From a virus, in IMG/VR virus record IMGVR_UViG_3300035703_000070, positions 1 to 64,000 of that record: 64,000 bases of DNA; one strand, written 5' to 3'. The position numbers and the translations under genes are program-made. Below are positions 6,526 to 14,113 of the stretch, in pieces; position 1 is the stretch's first letter; each line of letters opens with the position of its first letter. Below the pieces are notes generated by a model. That model saw nothing but the letters and a program-made list of their open reading frames with translations, did not search any database and was not told the DNA's origin.

Positions 6526-6820
6526 AGGCTTCAAGATAGGCCATAAGGTCAGTTTCAGACGGAGCCTCAGTGGTAATTTCCTCGTGCTGTTGCTTATGCT
6601 TGCTATGAGCAGCTTTCAGACTGAAATAAAGACGCTCCAGTACCAAACGATTGGCGAAATTTCCCTCCTTGACCACAGTCTCTTCCAACGTTATGAGCCA
6701 TTCTTCCAGCTCTTTAATGCGAAAGCTCCATGCAACAGTGGGATGGTTACCGTTCATCACCAAATGGTGATCTTTTGTGAAAGCAGAAGTGCCGAGCGAG
6801 TCGCGATAGATGGTTGCCAT
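6488..6820 (-). CDS. Hypothetical helical protein
   Basis: 110 residues. An N-terminal short beta part (MATIYRDSLGTSAF) is followed by helices (RIKELEEWLITLEETV, RLVLERLYFSLKAAHSKHKQ). No family recognised. It is cotranscribed with the gene at 6875, 54 bases upstream. Confidence 0.75.
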   Translation of the reverse strand: MATIYRDSLGTSAFTKDHHLVMNGNHPTVAWSFRIKELEEWLITLEETVVKEGNFANRLVLERLYFSLKAAHSKHKQQHEEITTEAPSETDLMAYLEAYAVAINSELYQP

Positions 6821-6874
6821 GGGGAAGGACGAAGTGATTGACCTGCTTAGTCTGCCGTCCTGTCCCGATTGTGG

Positions 6875-7243
6875 TCAAGCCCCCGAGCCATTAGCTCTAC
6901 TTATCGTCTTCCACCCCATCGCCAACATCCTTCCCTTACCCACAGGTCTGAGCACTACATGCCTGCCCGCTCGGGCGATGACATTCTGGAAGGCTTGCCG
7001 CTTTGCTTTGTTCAATGGCTCAAGCGGCTCTTCTAACCAGCTCGAGGCCCAGTCCGCCAGCTCCTCCACGTCACTGAGGTCAGATGTGCGGAGGACGAAA
7101 TGGCGCCCTTGCTGGCTGATCTTCTTCCAGGCAGGATGCACCATAGGCTCTTCTGCGGCCACGTATTCAGCTTCTGTCTTGAGAATGGGCGGAATGCAAA
7201 TGGTGACCATGGGAGGCATGGTTGATGCTGGTGAGGAGACCAT
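6875..7243 (-). CDS. Hypothetical protein
   Basis: 122 residues if started at the ATG at 7243, two bases past the upstream stop. Later in-frame ATGs at 7219 and 7210 are possible. The middle has a Trp/Glu-rich helix (LADWASSWLEEPLEPL), and basic segments flank it (GRHFVLRTSD, GRHVVLRPVGKG): an internal repeat of GRHxVLR about 44 residues apart. Function unknown. Confidence 0.65.
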   Translation of the reverse strand: MVSSPASTMPPMVTICIPPILKTEAEYVAAEEPMVHPAWKKISQQGRHFVLRTSDLSDVEELADWASSWLEEPLEPLNKAKRQAFQNVIARAGRHVVLRPVGKGRMLAMGWKTISRANGSGA

Positions 7244-7245
7244 TG

Positions 7246-7389
7246 TCAAACTTGCAGAGCAATGATGGAAACAATGGGAAGGGGGAGTGCTTGATGAGCA
7301 AGCAACCGAGCTTGATTTTCGTTATAGGCCAACAAGCACAGTTGCGAACCATTCTCAAACACAATCCTATAAGGGCCTGGCCAGTTCAT
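7246..7389 (-). CDS. Small hypothetical protein
   Basis: 47 residues starting MNWPGPYRIVFENGS, with a two-strand and helix pattern and a hydrophobic C-terminus (PIVSIIALQV). It exactly fills the gap between its neighbours, with an ATGA overlap upstream and a 2-base gap downstream. No function assigned. Confidence 0.65.
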   Translation of the reverse strand: MNWPGPYRIVFENGSQLCLLAYNENQARLLAHQALPLPIVSIIALQV

Positions 7390-7850
7390 CACAATTCGCC
7401 TGAAAACACGTCTTCAATGGTGCGTCCAGTCTCTTCAATTTTCTCAAGCACTGCTTGGTTGATTTGCTTTTTGATGGCCTGTCTATAGTCCTCGTCGCCT
7501 CCAAAACTGCCAATGTCAGCCAAAATACGAAGAGCAGTGGTGATCTTTGAAAGATCATTCATAATGAGGAGCGCTTCTGCCTGGCCGTCGTTGGCTATGT
7601 GCTCATTCAGCATCTCCTCGTGCATAGCGGCCCATTTGCCAATGGCCACCAGGCCCACTTGCTTCAGGGCTTCGTCTCCAAAGCGCTCGTAAAGCTCATC
7701 AAGGGCTTCTGCTATGGCAGGAGGCAGGGCATAGGTGGAAGGATCGTCAAGGAAAGGCTCGAGGTGTTCGTTGATGGCTTCTCGCTGCCTGGCTTTTGCC
7801 CCTTGCGCCTTGCGCAGGAAATCGCCAACGGAATCAAGAGAAAAATCCAT
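7389..7850 (-). CDS. Hypothetical helical protein
   Basis: 153 residues from MDFSLDSVGDFLRKAQ; almost entirely helical, with acidic segments. No recognised family. The ATG at 7850 is preferred to a start six codons upstream because that would add a Cys-rich stub. A TTGACA hexamer on the minus strand near 7900 may be part of a promoter. Confidence 0.75.
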   Translation of the reverse strand: MDFSLDSVGDFLRKAQGAKARQREAINEHLEPFLDDPSTYALPPAIAEALDELYERFGDEALKQVGLVAIGKWAAMHEEMLNEHIANDGQAEALLIMNDLSKITTALRILADIGSFGGDEDYRQAIKKQINQAVLEKIEETGRTIEDVFSGEL

Positions 7851-7930
7851 GCAATAGAAGCAACACAACTAGCCTGACGACAAGCGAAGCTATTGTCAAG
7901 CCCTCGGAAGCTTAAGACAATGGAAGGCAG

Positions 7931-8671
7931 TCAAGGGGCGTCCTCTTCAGGCATCGCCAGCATTGGCCTGCTGCTGCCAGTTGGCTCGCCGTCCTCATCG
8001 AACTCGGGCTCCACTTCTGCCTCTGCATCAATGGCGGAAGCCCTCACTTGCGAATTGTTTTCAGCTTCTTTGATCTTTTTTACTTCCTTAGTGAGCGTAT
8101 CGAGGAAGTTCTTGTAGCCGCTCTTTTCTGCGGTTTGTGGCTTGATGTCGAACAAGCCAATGAGCTTTGCCTGCTGCTCCAAACAACTGCGTGCAATGCT
8201 CAAGAAGCCACTCTCACCAGCGCTTTCTTCAATGCGCACAATGGTTTCGTCTCTGCTTTCGTTATAAGTGGTGACTTTCTTGCGCTTGCTTTGCTCAAAC
8301 CCTTCCAAAGCTTTTTGCTTCAGTTCGTCCTGCTCCTGTACCAATCGTGCTCGCCAAGTGTCTTGGCTCTTCAGGATTTCATGGGTCCAGATTTGACGAT
8401 TATGAATGCGATCGCTGCTTACAGTTTCTTTTGAGAGCAGCAAAGTTTCAGCGATTTGCTTGTTGCTCATGCGAGCCGCAAGCAGCTCTTGCACCATGTA
8501 GCGCCTTTGACCAGTGAGGTCTTTGTCGTAAGGAATCTTGCCAGGCCCTAGTCCTACTTTGTTGCGAATGCGGTCAATTTGCTCTGGCGTGAATCCTGCC
8601 TCTACAAGCACTTTCGTTGCATACTGCAATTGCTCTTCTTTAGAAGCAAAAGAAATCTCAGGAAGAGGCAT
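7931..8671 (-). CDS. terS: Probable terminase small subunit
   Basis: 246 residues. A central helix-turn-helix (MVQELLAARMSNKQIAETLL, then LSKETVSSDRIH) is followed by a long charged helix. A C-terminal block LEQQAKLIGLFDIKPQ is typical of small terminase subunits (Q/EAKLLGL motif), and the tail is acidic and probably disordered. These features fit a DNA-recognition subunit that loads the large terminase (59202-60584). Against it: it lies far from terL and on the opposite strand, so a regulator with a similar HTH cannot be excluded. Confidence 0.6.
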   Translation of the reverse strand: MPLPEISFASKEEQLQYATKVLVEAGFTPEQIDRIRNKVGLGPGKIPYDKDLTGQRRYMVQELLAARMSNKQIAETLLLSKETVSSDRIHNRQIWTHEILKSQDTWRARLVQEQDELKQKALEGFEQSKRKKVTTYNESRDETIVRIEESAGESGFLSIARSCLEQQAKLIGLFDIKPQTAEKSGYKNFLDTLTKEVKKIKEAENNSQVRASAIDAEAEVEPEFDEDGEPTGSSRPMLAMPEEDAP

Positions 8672-8690
8672 GGTCGTTCTTTGTTGGCCT

Positions 8691-8867
8691 CTATTCTAAA
8701 GGGGCATTTCCTTTGCCTATCAGGCTTCTAGTGAACAAAGCTGAAAAGCGCTCAAGCTTTTGTGGCACCACGGACGATGGAGAGAAAGTGATGGCATGAA
8801 GCAAGCTTTTCATCTCTTTCCATTCTTCCTTGGAAAGCGATGGGGAGGGATCAAAGGGAGCGCTCAT
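8691..8867 (-). CDS. Small hypothetical protein
   Basis: 58 residues from MSAPFDPSPSLSKEEWKEM. The ATG at 8867 shares one base with the stop of the membrane protein upstream, which decides the start. Helical, soluble, no known domain. Confidence 0.65.
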   Translation of the reverse strand: MSAPFDPSPSLSKEEWKEMKSLLHAITFSPSSVVPQKLERFSALFTRSLIGKGNAPLE

Positions 8868-9013
8868 TATGCAACTAAATAATAAAGAAAAAGAAGGGCT
8901 GCAATAATGCCACCAAAGCAAAGTATGCCAATAATGCCACTAATCAGGCCAATCCTGATCTCATGGCTTTTGATTTTGGCATCAATCATTGCAGCCACTT
9001 CTTCCTTGTCCAT
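8867..9013 (-). CDS. Small single-span membrane protein
   Basis: 48 residues. A charged amphipathic start (MDKEEVAAMIDAKIKSHEIR) is followed by a 25-residue hydrophobic segment ending LYYLVA. This layout resembles XhlA-like and holin-like proteins, but no lysin is adjacent. It overlaps the following gene by one base and starts 2 bases past the previous stop. Confidence 0.7.
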   Translation of the reverse strand: MDKEEVAAMIDAKIKSHEIRIGLISGIIGILCFGGIIAALLFLYYLVA

Positions 9014-9015
9014 TG

Positions 9016-9333
9016 TCAAAACACTTCTTTGGGAAGGGTGAAGACAAGGCTTTCTTTAACTGACAGGATAGAAAAATCTCCCATGTCATCAGCCAGTTTT
9101 TTGGCTTCTTTCAGGGCGATTTCCATGTTTCTTATTTCGTCTCCATAGTCTTTTTCGTTGCGCCGTTGCAGGCGAATGGTTCCATGGGGGCTATCGCAGC
9201 TTTCGGAGCCCTCTTCTTTCATAAGCTCAAGAATGTCTGCCTTGCACTGTTCTTCCTTTTTGGCAAGAGCCTTTTGGGAAGTCTTAATGCTTTCCAGCTC
9301 CTTCAGGAGGCCAAGCATGTCTTCGGAGATCAT
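9016..9333 (-). CDS. Coiled-coil hypothetical protein
   Basis: 105 residues from MISEDMLGLLKELESIKTSQ. Heptad-rich helices occupy about residues 1-45 and 60-85, and a short beta segment with SCDSPHGTIRL sits between. Function unknown. ATGA overlap with the upstream 25-residue gene. Confidence 0.75.
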   Translation of the reverse strand: MISEDMLGLLKELESIKTSQKALAKKEEQCKADILELMKEEGSESCDSPHGTIRLQRRNEKDYGDEIRNMEIALKEAKKLADDMGDFSILSVKESLVFTLPKEVF

Positions 9334-9407
9334 GAGCGAACTTCTTTGGCGAGGATGATGACCGAACAAATGATGACAGAAAACAGAGCCAGTGTCAACG
9401 TTGTCAT
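9330..9407 (-). CDS. 25-residue membrane micropeptide
   Basis: A 25-residue frame: MTTLTLALFSVIICSVIILA then KEVRS, one transmembrane helix with a positive end. It has ATGA overlaps at both ends (with 9407-9640 and 9016-9333), the strongest available sign that so short a frame is translated. Confidence 0.6.
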   Translation of the reverse strand: MTTLTLALFSVIICSVIILAKEVRS

Positions 9408-9640
9408 CAGGTGTCTCCGCTTGCGACAAAATTGCGACCAATGAGGGAGACGATTTCCTCGTAGCTGCTGCGCCAGTGGCGTTCACCATCTTCTGGATTG
9501 CGAGCTCCGTAAAGCATGCGCGAGTGTGGTGCAGGCCCTCTATCAGGCATGGAGAAGCCATGGTGATGAATGGCTTCGATGGTCACCCCCTGATGTTCAA
9601 GCGTGGGAAGCTTGTCGGGAGCGAGAGGAGGCTTGGGCAT
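9407..9640 (-). CDS. Hypothetical protein, first gene of the leftward array
   Basis: 77 residues, MPKPPLAPDKLPTLEHQGV at the start, His- and Pro-rich, then WRSSYEEIVSLIG. No recognised family. It is the first gene leftward from the control region at 9641-10013 and is probably preceded by an early promoter. Confidence 0.7.
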   Translation of the reverse strand: MPKPPLAPDKLPTLEHQGVTIEAIHHHGFSMPDRGPAPHSRMLYGARNPEDGERHWRSSYEEIVSLIGRNFVASGDT

Positions 9641-9758
9641 TGTGCCTAGAAAAAGCCTTTGTAGTTTAAGAGAAGATTGTTGAGAAGAGCGCTATGAAAA
9701 AGCTCGCCTGGGGGCTCGCCTGCTCGTACGCGCTCTAGCAAAAGTTGCCTAGCAGGAT

Positions 9759-9783
9759 TCTCAATAAAGAACCTTTGTTGAGA
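9759..9783. promoter_or_regulatory. TCTCAA/TTGAGA inverted repeat
   Basis: Six-base arms separated by 13 bases, with a further direct copy of the half site at 9679-9685. An operator for a dimeric repressor is the simplest reading. Confidence 0.45.
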
Positions 9784-9934
9784 ATTCAACTATCTCCTTC
9801 CCATTGCCCCTTCCAGAAGAAGCGCCGCAGGGCCAGTTGTGCAGCTCTGCGCGTGGCCGTGCCGGCTTGCCCCAGGCGCGTATATGCGCACGGTCAAGCC
9901 TCCGGACGATTGTAGAACTTGCCACAAGCCCAAA

Positions 9935-9958
9935 TGTGCCAGTTCAGAAATTGGCACA
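9935..9958. promoter_or_regulatory. TGTGCCA/TGGCACA inverted repeat
   Basis: Perfect seven-base arms with a ten-base spacer, upstream of the rightward array. It could be an operator or an RNA hairpin. Confidence 0.45.
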
Positions 9959-10013
9959 ATGGAAAAGAGGATGGTTGACGCTGGTGTACCATGACGAAGT
10001 CCTCGGCCGTGCC

Positions 10014-10106
10014 ATGCCCATGCTTCGTGACATTTGGCTCGTTGCAGCGCTCTACTGGAGCGTCTGTGCTTTGTTGATTTTCGTTGCCAGCAGAATCCTT
10101 CCATGA
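10014..10106 (+). CDS. 30-residue membrane micropeptide
   Basis: 30 residues with one hydrophobic helix (IWLVAALYWSVCALLIFVAS). The stop overlaps the next ATG by 4 bases. A second ATG two codons downstream is an alternative start. Support comes from the overlap and the membrane helix only. Confidence 0.5.
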   Translation: MPMLRDIWLVAALYWSVCALLIFVASRILP

Positions 10107-10438
10107 CCAACCATCAAAGCCCCATCACCCCACCGCCGGAGCTGGCGATGCAGTGGATCAAACAGCTATTTGACAACTCTGACGATCCTGTACAGTCTGG
10201 TTATTTACTGATAAAAGTAGCTGCCCAATACGGCGCTGACCAGGAGCTGGAAGCGTGCTGTAAATGGTTGGCTGTTGCGTGGAAATCGTATGCGTCCACC
10301 GAACTCCGCGCCGCCCGCCGCCCCAAGCCGCCGAGCTTGAAGAAACGAGCACTGGAGGCCATGCATCGCAATTGGAATCCACACAACAACGACGATTTCG
10401 CCACCATCGCACGCGCACTGGAGCAACTCGATGACTGA
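10103..10438 (+). CDS. Hypothetical protein, QELEACC family, copy 1
   Basis: 111 residues. Motifs in order: ITPPPELAMQW, AAQYGADQELEACCKWL, ELRAARRPKPPSLKKRALEA. The next gene shares the same three motifs, so the pair is a tandem duplication. Proteins with this motif set are, as I recall, common in cyanobacterial phage sequences and have no known function. Confidence 0.8.
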   Translation: MTNHQSPITPPPELAMQWIKQLFDNSDDPVQSGYLLIKVAAQYGADQELEACCKWLAVAWKSYASTELRAARRPKPPSLKKRALEAMHRNWNPHNNDDFATIARALEQLDD

Positions 10439-10772
10439 TCAACGGCACCCAATCACCCCACCGCCGGAGCTGGTGCAGCAGTGGTGGGAAGAAGCTGACC
10501 AGTACCAAGACGACCCAAAGACTTACTTCGACTACGTTGCCACCGAAGCTGCCCAATGGGGCGCAGACCAGGAGCTGGAGGCGTGCTGCAAAGAGTTGAT
10601 GGACCGCGATTTCATGGCTGGTCCCTCCGACCTCCGCGCCGCCCGCCGCCCCAAGCCTCCGAGTTTGAAGGAGCAGGCGCTTGAGGCACAGCAGCGCCTA
10701 ATGACCGGAGCTTGGCGTGCTGAAGACTGGCAACTTATCAGCCGCGCCCTAGAGGCACTGCCCAATGACTGA
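10431..10772 (+). CDS. Hypothetical protein, QELEACC family, copy 2
   Basis: 113 residues, a paralogue of the upstream gene (ITPPPELVQQW, QWGADQELEACCKEL, LRAARRPKPPSLKEQALEA). The regions between motifs are diverged. It overlaps the upstream gene by 8 bases and the downstream gene by 8. Function unknown. Confidence 0.8.
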   Translation: MTDQRHPITPPPELVQQWWEEADQYQDDPKTYFDYVATEAAQWGADQELEACCKELMDRDFMAGPSDLRAARRPKPPSLKEQALEAQQRLMTGAWRAEDWQLISRALEALPND

Positions 10773-11241
10773 CTTCCGAGCGCTTTGCGCTGAGCTGGTT
10801 GAAAATCTAGAGCGCTATCAGTGCTGGTACATCGAGGACAATGGCTACGGCATCCCGGACCTTGAAGCTCTGCTGCGTCGTGCTAGCGCCGCCCTGGCCC
10901 AGCCCGAGCCGCAGGGGCCGACGGATGAGGAGCTTCGTGATCTTTGGAGCTGGGCGGCTGGGCAAGACCAAGGACCGTGGCCAACGCAGCAGCACTGTTT
11001 CGCCCGTGCCGTCCTCGCCCGCTGGAACCGCCCCACCATTAAGCCGGTGCTTGTCGCTGAGCGGCTGCCGGGGCCGGAGGATTGCGATGCGAAGGGTCGG
11101 TGTTGGGTATGGAACGAAGGAAGTTGTCGCTGGTGGGAATGGGTTAGTTCAAAAATGATTTCCTATTCTCACGACGATTACACCCACTGGCTTCCCCACC
11201 ACGCGCTGCCGGTGCCACAGCAGGAGGGTGCCAATGACTAA
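10765..11241 (+). CDS. DUF551-like C-terminal domain protein
   Basis: 158 residues. The N-terminal part has PTDEELRDLWSW. The C-terminal third (VAERLPGPEDCDAKGRCWVW, then DDYTHWLPHHALPVP) has the layout of DUF551 (W..RLP...G..V....THW.PLP), a common phage accessory domain without known activity. Confidence 0.75.
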   Translation: MTDFRALCAELVENLERYQCWYIEDNGYGIPDLEALLRRASAALAQPEPQGPTDEELRDLWSWAAGQDQGPWPTQQHCFARAVLARWNRPTIKPVLVAERLPGPEDCDAKGRCWVWNEGSCRWWEWVSSKMISYSHDDYTHWLPHHALPVPQQEGAND

Positions 11242-11440
11242 CCGCACCCTTTCCCCCGCCGCGCAGGCGGTGCGTGATGCTGCTTTTGATCTTTGGGAAA
11301 CTGTTGACACTGCTGAGGCTATTGCCGCCGCCGCCCTGCGAGCTGCTGCGGATCAGGTGGCTCCACTATCAACTAATCGCAGGCAGGATGACATTCGCCA
11401 AAAACTCCTCTCCATCGCCGCCGAGCTGGAGAACCAATGA
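11234..11440 (+). CDS. Small helical hypothetical protein
   Basis: 68 residues from MTNRTLSPAAQAVRDAA; Ala-rich helices (IAAAALRAAADQV) and a C-terminal IRQKLLSIAAELE. It resembles short repeat proteins of cyanophage accessory operons. The ATG at 11234 overlaps the upstream stop by 8 bases. Confidence 0.7.
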   Translation: MTNRTLSPAAQAVRDAAFDLWETVDTAEAIAAAALRAAADQVAPLSTNRRQDDIRQKLLSIAAELENQ

Positions 11441-11655
11441 CTCAAGAAATGGACTACAAACGCGCCTATCTTGAAATCGTCGAGATCGTCGCACCTCGCT
11501 TCCCAGAGCGCAGCATCTGCACTATCGACTTAGTGCGTATGCTTGCTTTTGAAAACGACACTTTGCGCACTGCTCTCAAGCTTCCCCATCCCTCCGAAGT
11601 AGTCAAAGCTAACGAACAAAGAGAATCGTCCTTTGAAAAAGATTTCTTCTCATGA
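11437..11655 (+). CDS. Hypothetical protein
   Basis: 72 residues, MTQEMDYKRAYLEIVEIV at the start, helical and soluble. ATGA overlaps on both sides place it in the same translationally coupled operon. No domain recognised. Confidence 0.7.
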   Translation: MTQEMDYKRAYLEIVEIVAPRFPERSICTIDLVRMLAFENDTLRTALKLPHPSEVVKANEQRESSFEKDFFS

Positions 11656-11810
11656 CCCCCTCAGAAGAGCCTAAGATTATTCGCCTTCCACGCAATGGTC
11701 CCAAGCCAGGACAATCAACAACTGCCTGGCTCTATGGAAAACAACGTGCCGAAGAAAAAGCTCTTGAACGAGAGCGTTGGAATAGTCTTAAGAAAAAGTC
11801 TCCTCAGTAA
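11652..11810 (+). CDS. Small basic protein, hypothetical
   Basis: 52 residues: MTPSEEPKIIRLPRNGPKPG, then a basic helix rich in Glu, Arg and Lys (RAEEKALERERW). ATGA overlap with the gene before. It is the last gene of the operon, followed by a terminator. The C-terminal end overlaps an antisense frame (11788-11943). Confidence 0.65.
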   Translation: MTPSEEPKIIRLPRNGPKPGQSTTAWLYGKQRAEEKALERERWNSLKKKSPQ

Positions 11811-11943
11811 TTTCCTCTTCCATTTTTTCGTCAGTTTCCTCTTCCATTGTTTCACCGCCCTCCTCTTGGAGGGCTTCTTTTTGCACAAAAGAAGGCCCTT
11901 CTTCAAAAGAAGGACCTTGCTCGTCTTGCCAAATAATTTTCAT
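11788..11943 (-). CDS. Small acidic protein, possible
   Basis: 51 residues on the minus strand, starting 24 bases past the primase stop. It is very acidic toward the end (MEEETDEKMEEEITEE) and has a GPSF motif twice, 7 residues apart. It overlaps a plus-strand gene by 23 bases, and its coding sequence contains the plus-strand terminator hairpin, so selection on the DNA may be for RNA structure instead. Confidence 0.4.
   Translation of the reverse strand: MKIIWQDEQGPSFEEGPSFVQKEALQEEGGETMEEETDEKMEEEITEETFS
11857..11882 (+). terminator. Terminator of the 10014-11810 operon
   Basis: Perfect seven-base stem GCCCTCC/GGAGGGC, loop TCTT, followed by TTCTTTTTG on the plus strand. Confidence 0.8.
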
Positions 11944-11967
11944 TGCCTAAAAGCGTGTTGCACTAGT

Positions 11968-13947
11968 CTAGAAAATATCGTCAATTGCGGGCTCTTCGGA
12001 AATGACAGGGACAATGGAAGTGGACGGAACGAAGGGGCCATCGTCGTCCATGCTCTCTTGCCATTCCCAGGCATGATAAAGACGCTGTTTCTCTCCATTG
12101 GGACCATTAACGAAACTGCTAGTGATCAAGCCTTGACGCCTAGCCACCTCGAGCATCTTACCAGTGGAGGAGGTTTCAAAATTGCCACAAAGCATGGCTG
12201 CCTGCTGTTTCGTGAATCGTTCGGTCTTGCGCATGTTGATGGCATTGACCACCCTGTCAAGCTCCTCGAGACTGCCGCCCATTGGTCCCGTGTAACGCCA
12301 GCCATAGTTCAAAGCATCACGCTGCAATGAATGCTTACCAGTAAGGCCACTCCTGCTTTTCAACCATTCAAGAATGAACTGGTTGGGGTCGTAATTCTGT
12401 TCGTCGCGAGTGAGCTTCACCACTTCACTGACGTTGTCAACAAAGCTAGTGCTATCCCGCAAACCTCCGCTCTTGTTCAGATGGTGAAGAATGAGAATCG
12501 AACAGCGGTAAGTGTTCGCAATATCCCTCAGTCCATAAATTACATCGCCCGCGTTGCTCTTGATTAAATCCACGTTCATGCCCGCGAGGCAAGCAGTGAG
12601 GGAGTCAATGGCAATAAATAAGGGGCGATGCTTTCTCACGTGGTCTTCAAGCTGCTTCATGTGGGCAAATCGCCAGTTCTCCCAGAAGCTGATGGTGCCA
12701 GGAGCGAGCCCTGCATCTTCATAGCCAATCACTCCCAGCTTCTCACTGGTATCCACGAGAGGCTCGTCGCTTTGGATGATCAGGCTCTTGCCTTTCATGC
12801 ACCTTCTGCCGCTCCATGGCTGCCCCAGGGCCACGTTGAGAGCCCAGTTGTAAGCCACGGTGCTCTTGCCGGTGCCGCCCGACGCAGCCAGAAGCATCAC
12901 GCTGCCCAAGGGGATGATGCCTGCAATGAGCCATTCCCTTGCCTTGTCAGAGCCTGCAATGGTGAGGGCGTCAATGGTTTCAATTTCTTCTCTGCCATAA
13001 ATACGAGCCTTGGCCTCATCGATGATCCTGTCGATATTTTGCTGACTCATCTTCAAACCATGCTGCTCCATCCACAGCACTGTTTCGTAACCAATGCGAG
13101 CATCATTGGCATAAAGGCCAACAAAGTTTTCAATGGTGGAAACAATTTCCTCGTAAGAAGGCTTGCCATCTCGTCCCTTGTGACGACAGGGGCCAATGGA
13201 GGCAAGCAAGTCGTCTTTCGTGGCGCCTTCTTCGATGTAGTCGGCCAGGTCGTAGCCGTTGCCAGGCGGCAGGTTCTCCCACTCCCAGCTACGAGGATCG
13301 GCATAGAGCCATTGAGCACCAGGATTGTCCGTGGCCACTTCCGCCATGAACGCCACGCCCTGTTGGTCCCTGTCGGGGCACAGCACCACTTGCTTGTTGC
13401 GGAACAAGCCTGAATAGTCTCCGTTGGTGCGATATTGCTTGCTACCGCCAAGGAAAGTTACGCAAGGAATGTCCAGAGCCCACACAGATTGGCAAGTGAG
13501 CTCACCTTCGACAATAAAAATGGGCAGGCCAGTCTCATTACTTTTCTCCATCGCCTCTTTGTACTGAAAAGGCAGGATGTTTGCTTTAATTTCTTGAAGC
13601 TGAGTTTTATGGTTTTCGCCGCTTTTGATGGTGGGGAAGTCTTGCCAAATACGTTTTGAGCCTGATGAGTCGTCACGATGAACGACAACTACTTCCTTTG
13701 CTTCGTTGTTGTAGTAAGGGAAATGATGCAGACCGGTTTCACGAGGTGGCTTCTCCCAGCGAGTGAGAGGCGCCAGCGCGTCCCTGATTTCAGCTCGATG
13801 CGGCGGAGAAGGATCGTGCCAGCAGTTGTAACCGCCAGTGGTCTTATTGACGGTAAAGTCGTTGCCACCACAGGCAGGGCAGACAAATTTGCCGGGCTCG
13901 TTACTGGCCTCAAGCTGCTCGAGGTGGTCAAGGATGGAAAACGCCAT
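11968..13947 (-). CDS. Primase-helicase (zinc finger, TOPRIM, RecA-like ATPase)
   Basis: 659 residues. Zinc motif at about 23-44 (CPAC, then NCWH). TOPRIM domain at about 140-240 with E147 (IFIVEGEL) and the D191/D193 pair (LCPDRD). RepA/RecA-type ATPase from about 330 with Walker A GGTGKS (357-362) and Walker B LFIAIDSL (443-450). The architecture is that of phage bifunctional primase-helicases that unwind and prime the fork. No DNA polymerase is in the window, so the partner polymerase is elsewhere or host-derived. It runs opposite to its neighbours. Confidence 0.92.
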   Translation of the reverse strand: MAFSILDHLEQLEASNEPGKFVCPACGGNDFTVNKTTGGYNCWHDPSPPHRAEIRDALAPLTRWEKPPRETGLHHFPYYNNEAKEVVVVHRDDSSGSKRIWQDFPTIKSGENHKTQLQEIKANILPFQYKEAMEKSNETGLPIFIVEGELTCQSVWALDIPCVTFLGGSKQYRTNGDYSGLFRNKQVVLCPDRDQQGVAFMAEVATDNPGAQWLYADPRSWEWENLPPGNGYDLADYIEEGATKDDLLASIGPCRHKGRDGKPSYEEIVSTIENFVGLYANDARIGYETVLWMEQHGLKMSQQNIDRIIDEAKARIYGREEIETIDALTIAGSDKAREWLIAGIIPLGSVMLLAASGGTGKSTVAYNWALNVALGQPWSGRRCMKGKSLIIQSDEPLVDTSEKLGVIGYEDAGLAPGTISFWENWRFAHMKQLEDHVRKHRPLFIAIDSLTACLAGMNVDLIKSNAGDVIYGLRDIANTYRCSILILHHLNKSGGLRDSTSFVDNVSEVVKLTRDEQNYDPNQFILEWLKSRSGLTGKHSLQRDALNYGWRYTGPMGGSLEELDRVVNAINMRKTERFTKQQAAMLCGNFETSSTGKMLEVARRQGLITSSFVNGPNGEKQRLYHAWEWQESMDDDGPFVPSTSIVPVISEEPAIDDIF

Positions 13948-13956
13948 TCAGCAGGC

Positions 13957-13977
13957 ATGGAGGGAAGCGCCCTCCAT
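13957..13977. other. Hairpin upstream of the primase start
   Basis: Perfect eight-base stem ATGGAGGG/CCCTCCAT with a five-base loop, ten bases upstream of the primase ATG, within the divergent intergenic region. It could control translation or act as an operator. Confidence 0.45.
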
Positions 13978-14113
13978 CATGGCAGTCCTAGCCAGTAGCT
14001 GCAAGCAAAATGGCTAATGCCTTAAGGCACGGCCCATAAGCAACGCTGATAGCCCAAAGGCTTGCGAAAGGCCATTGTGGGCCTAAAGTCAGGAAGTCCT
14101 TCGCAAGTGGCCA

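Larger units (their letters stand above)
9641..10013. promoter_or_regulatory. Divergent control region
   Basis: About 370 bases between the leftward and rightward gene arrays with no credible gene. It holds TTGAGAA-type half sites at 9679-9685, 9758-9764 (inverted) and 9778-9784, a GCGC-flanked near-palindrome at about 9877-9890 and a longer inverted repeat at 9935-9958. This is where an early switch or operators would be expected. Confidence 0.5.
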
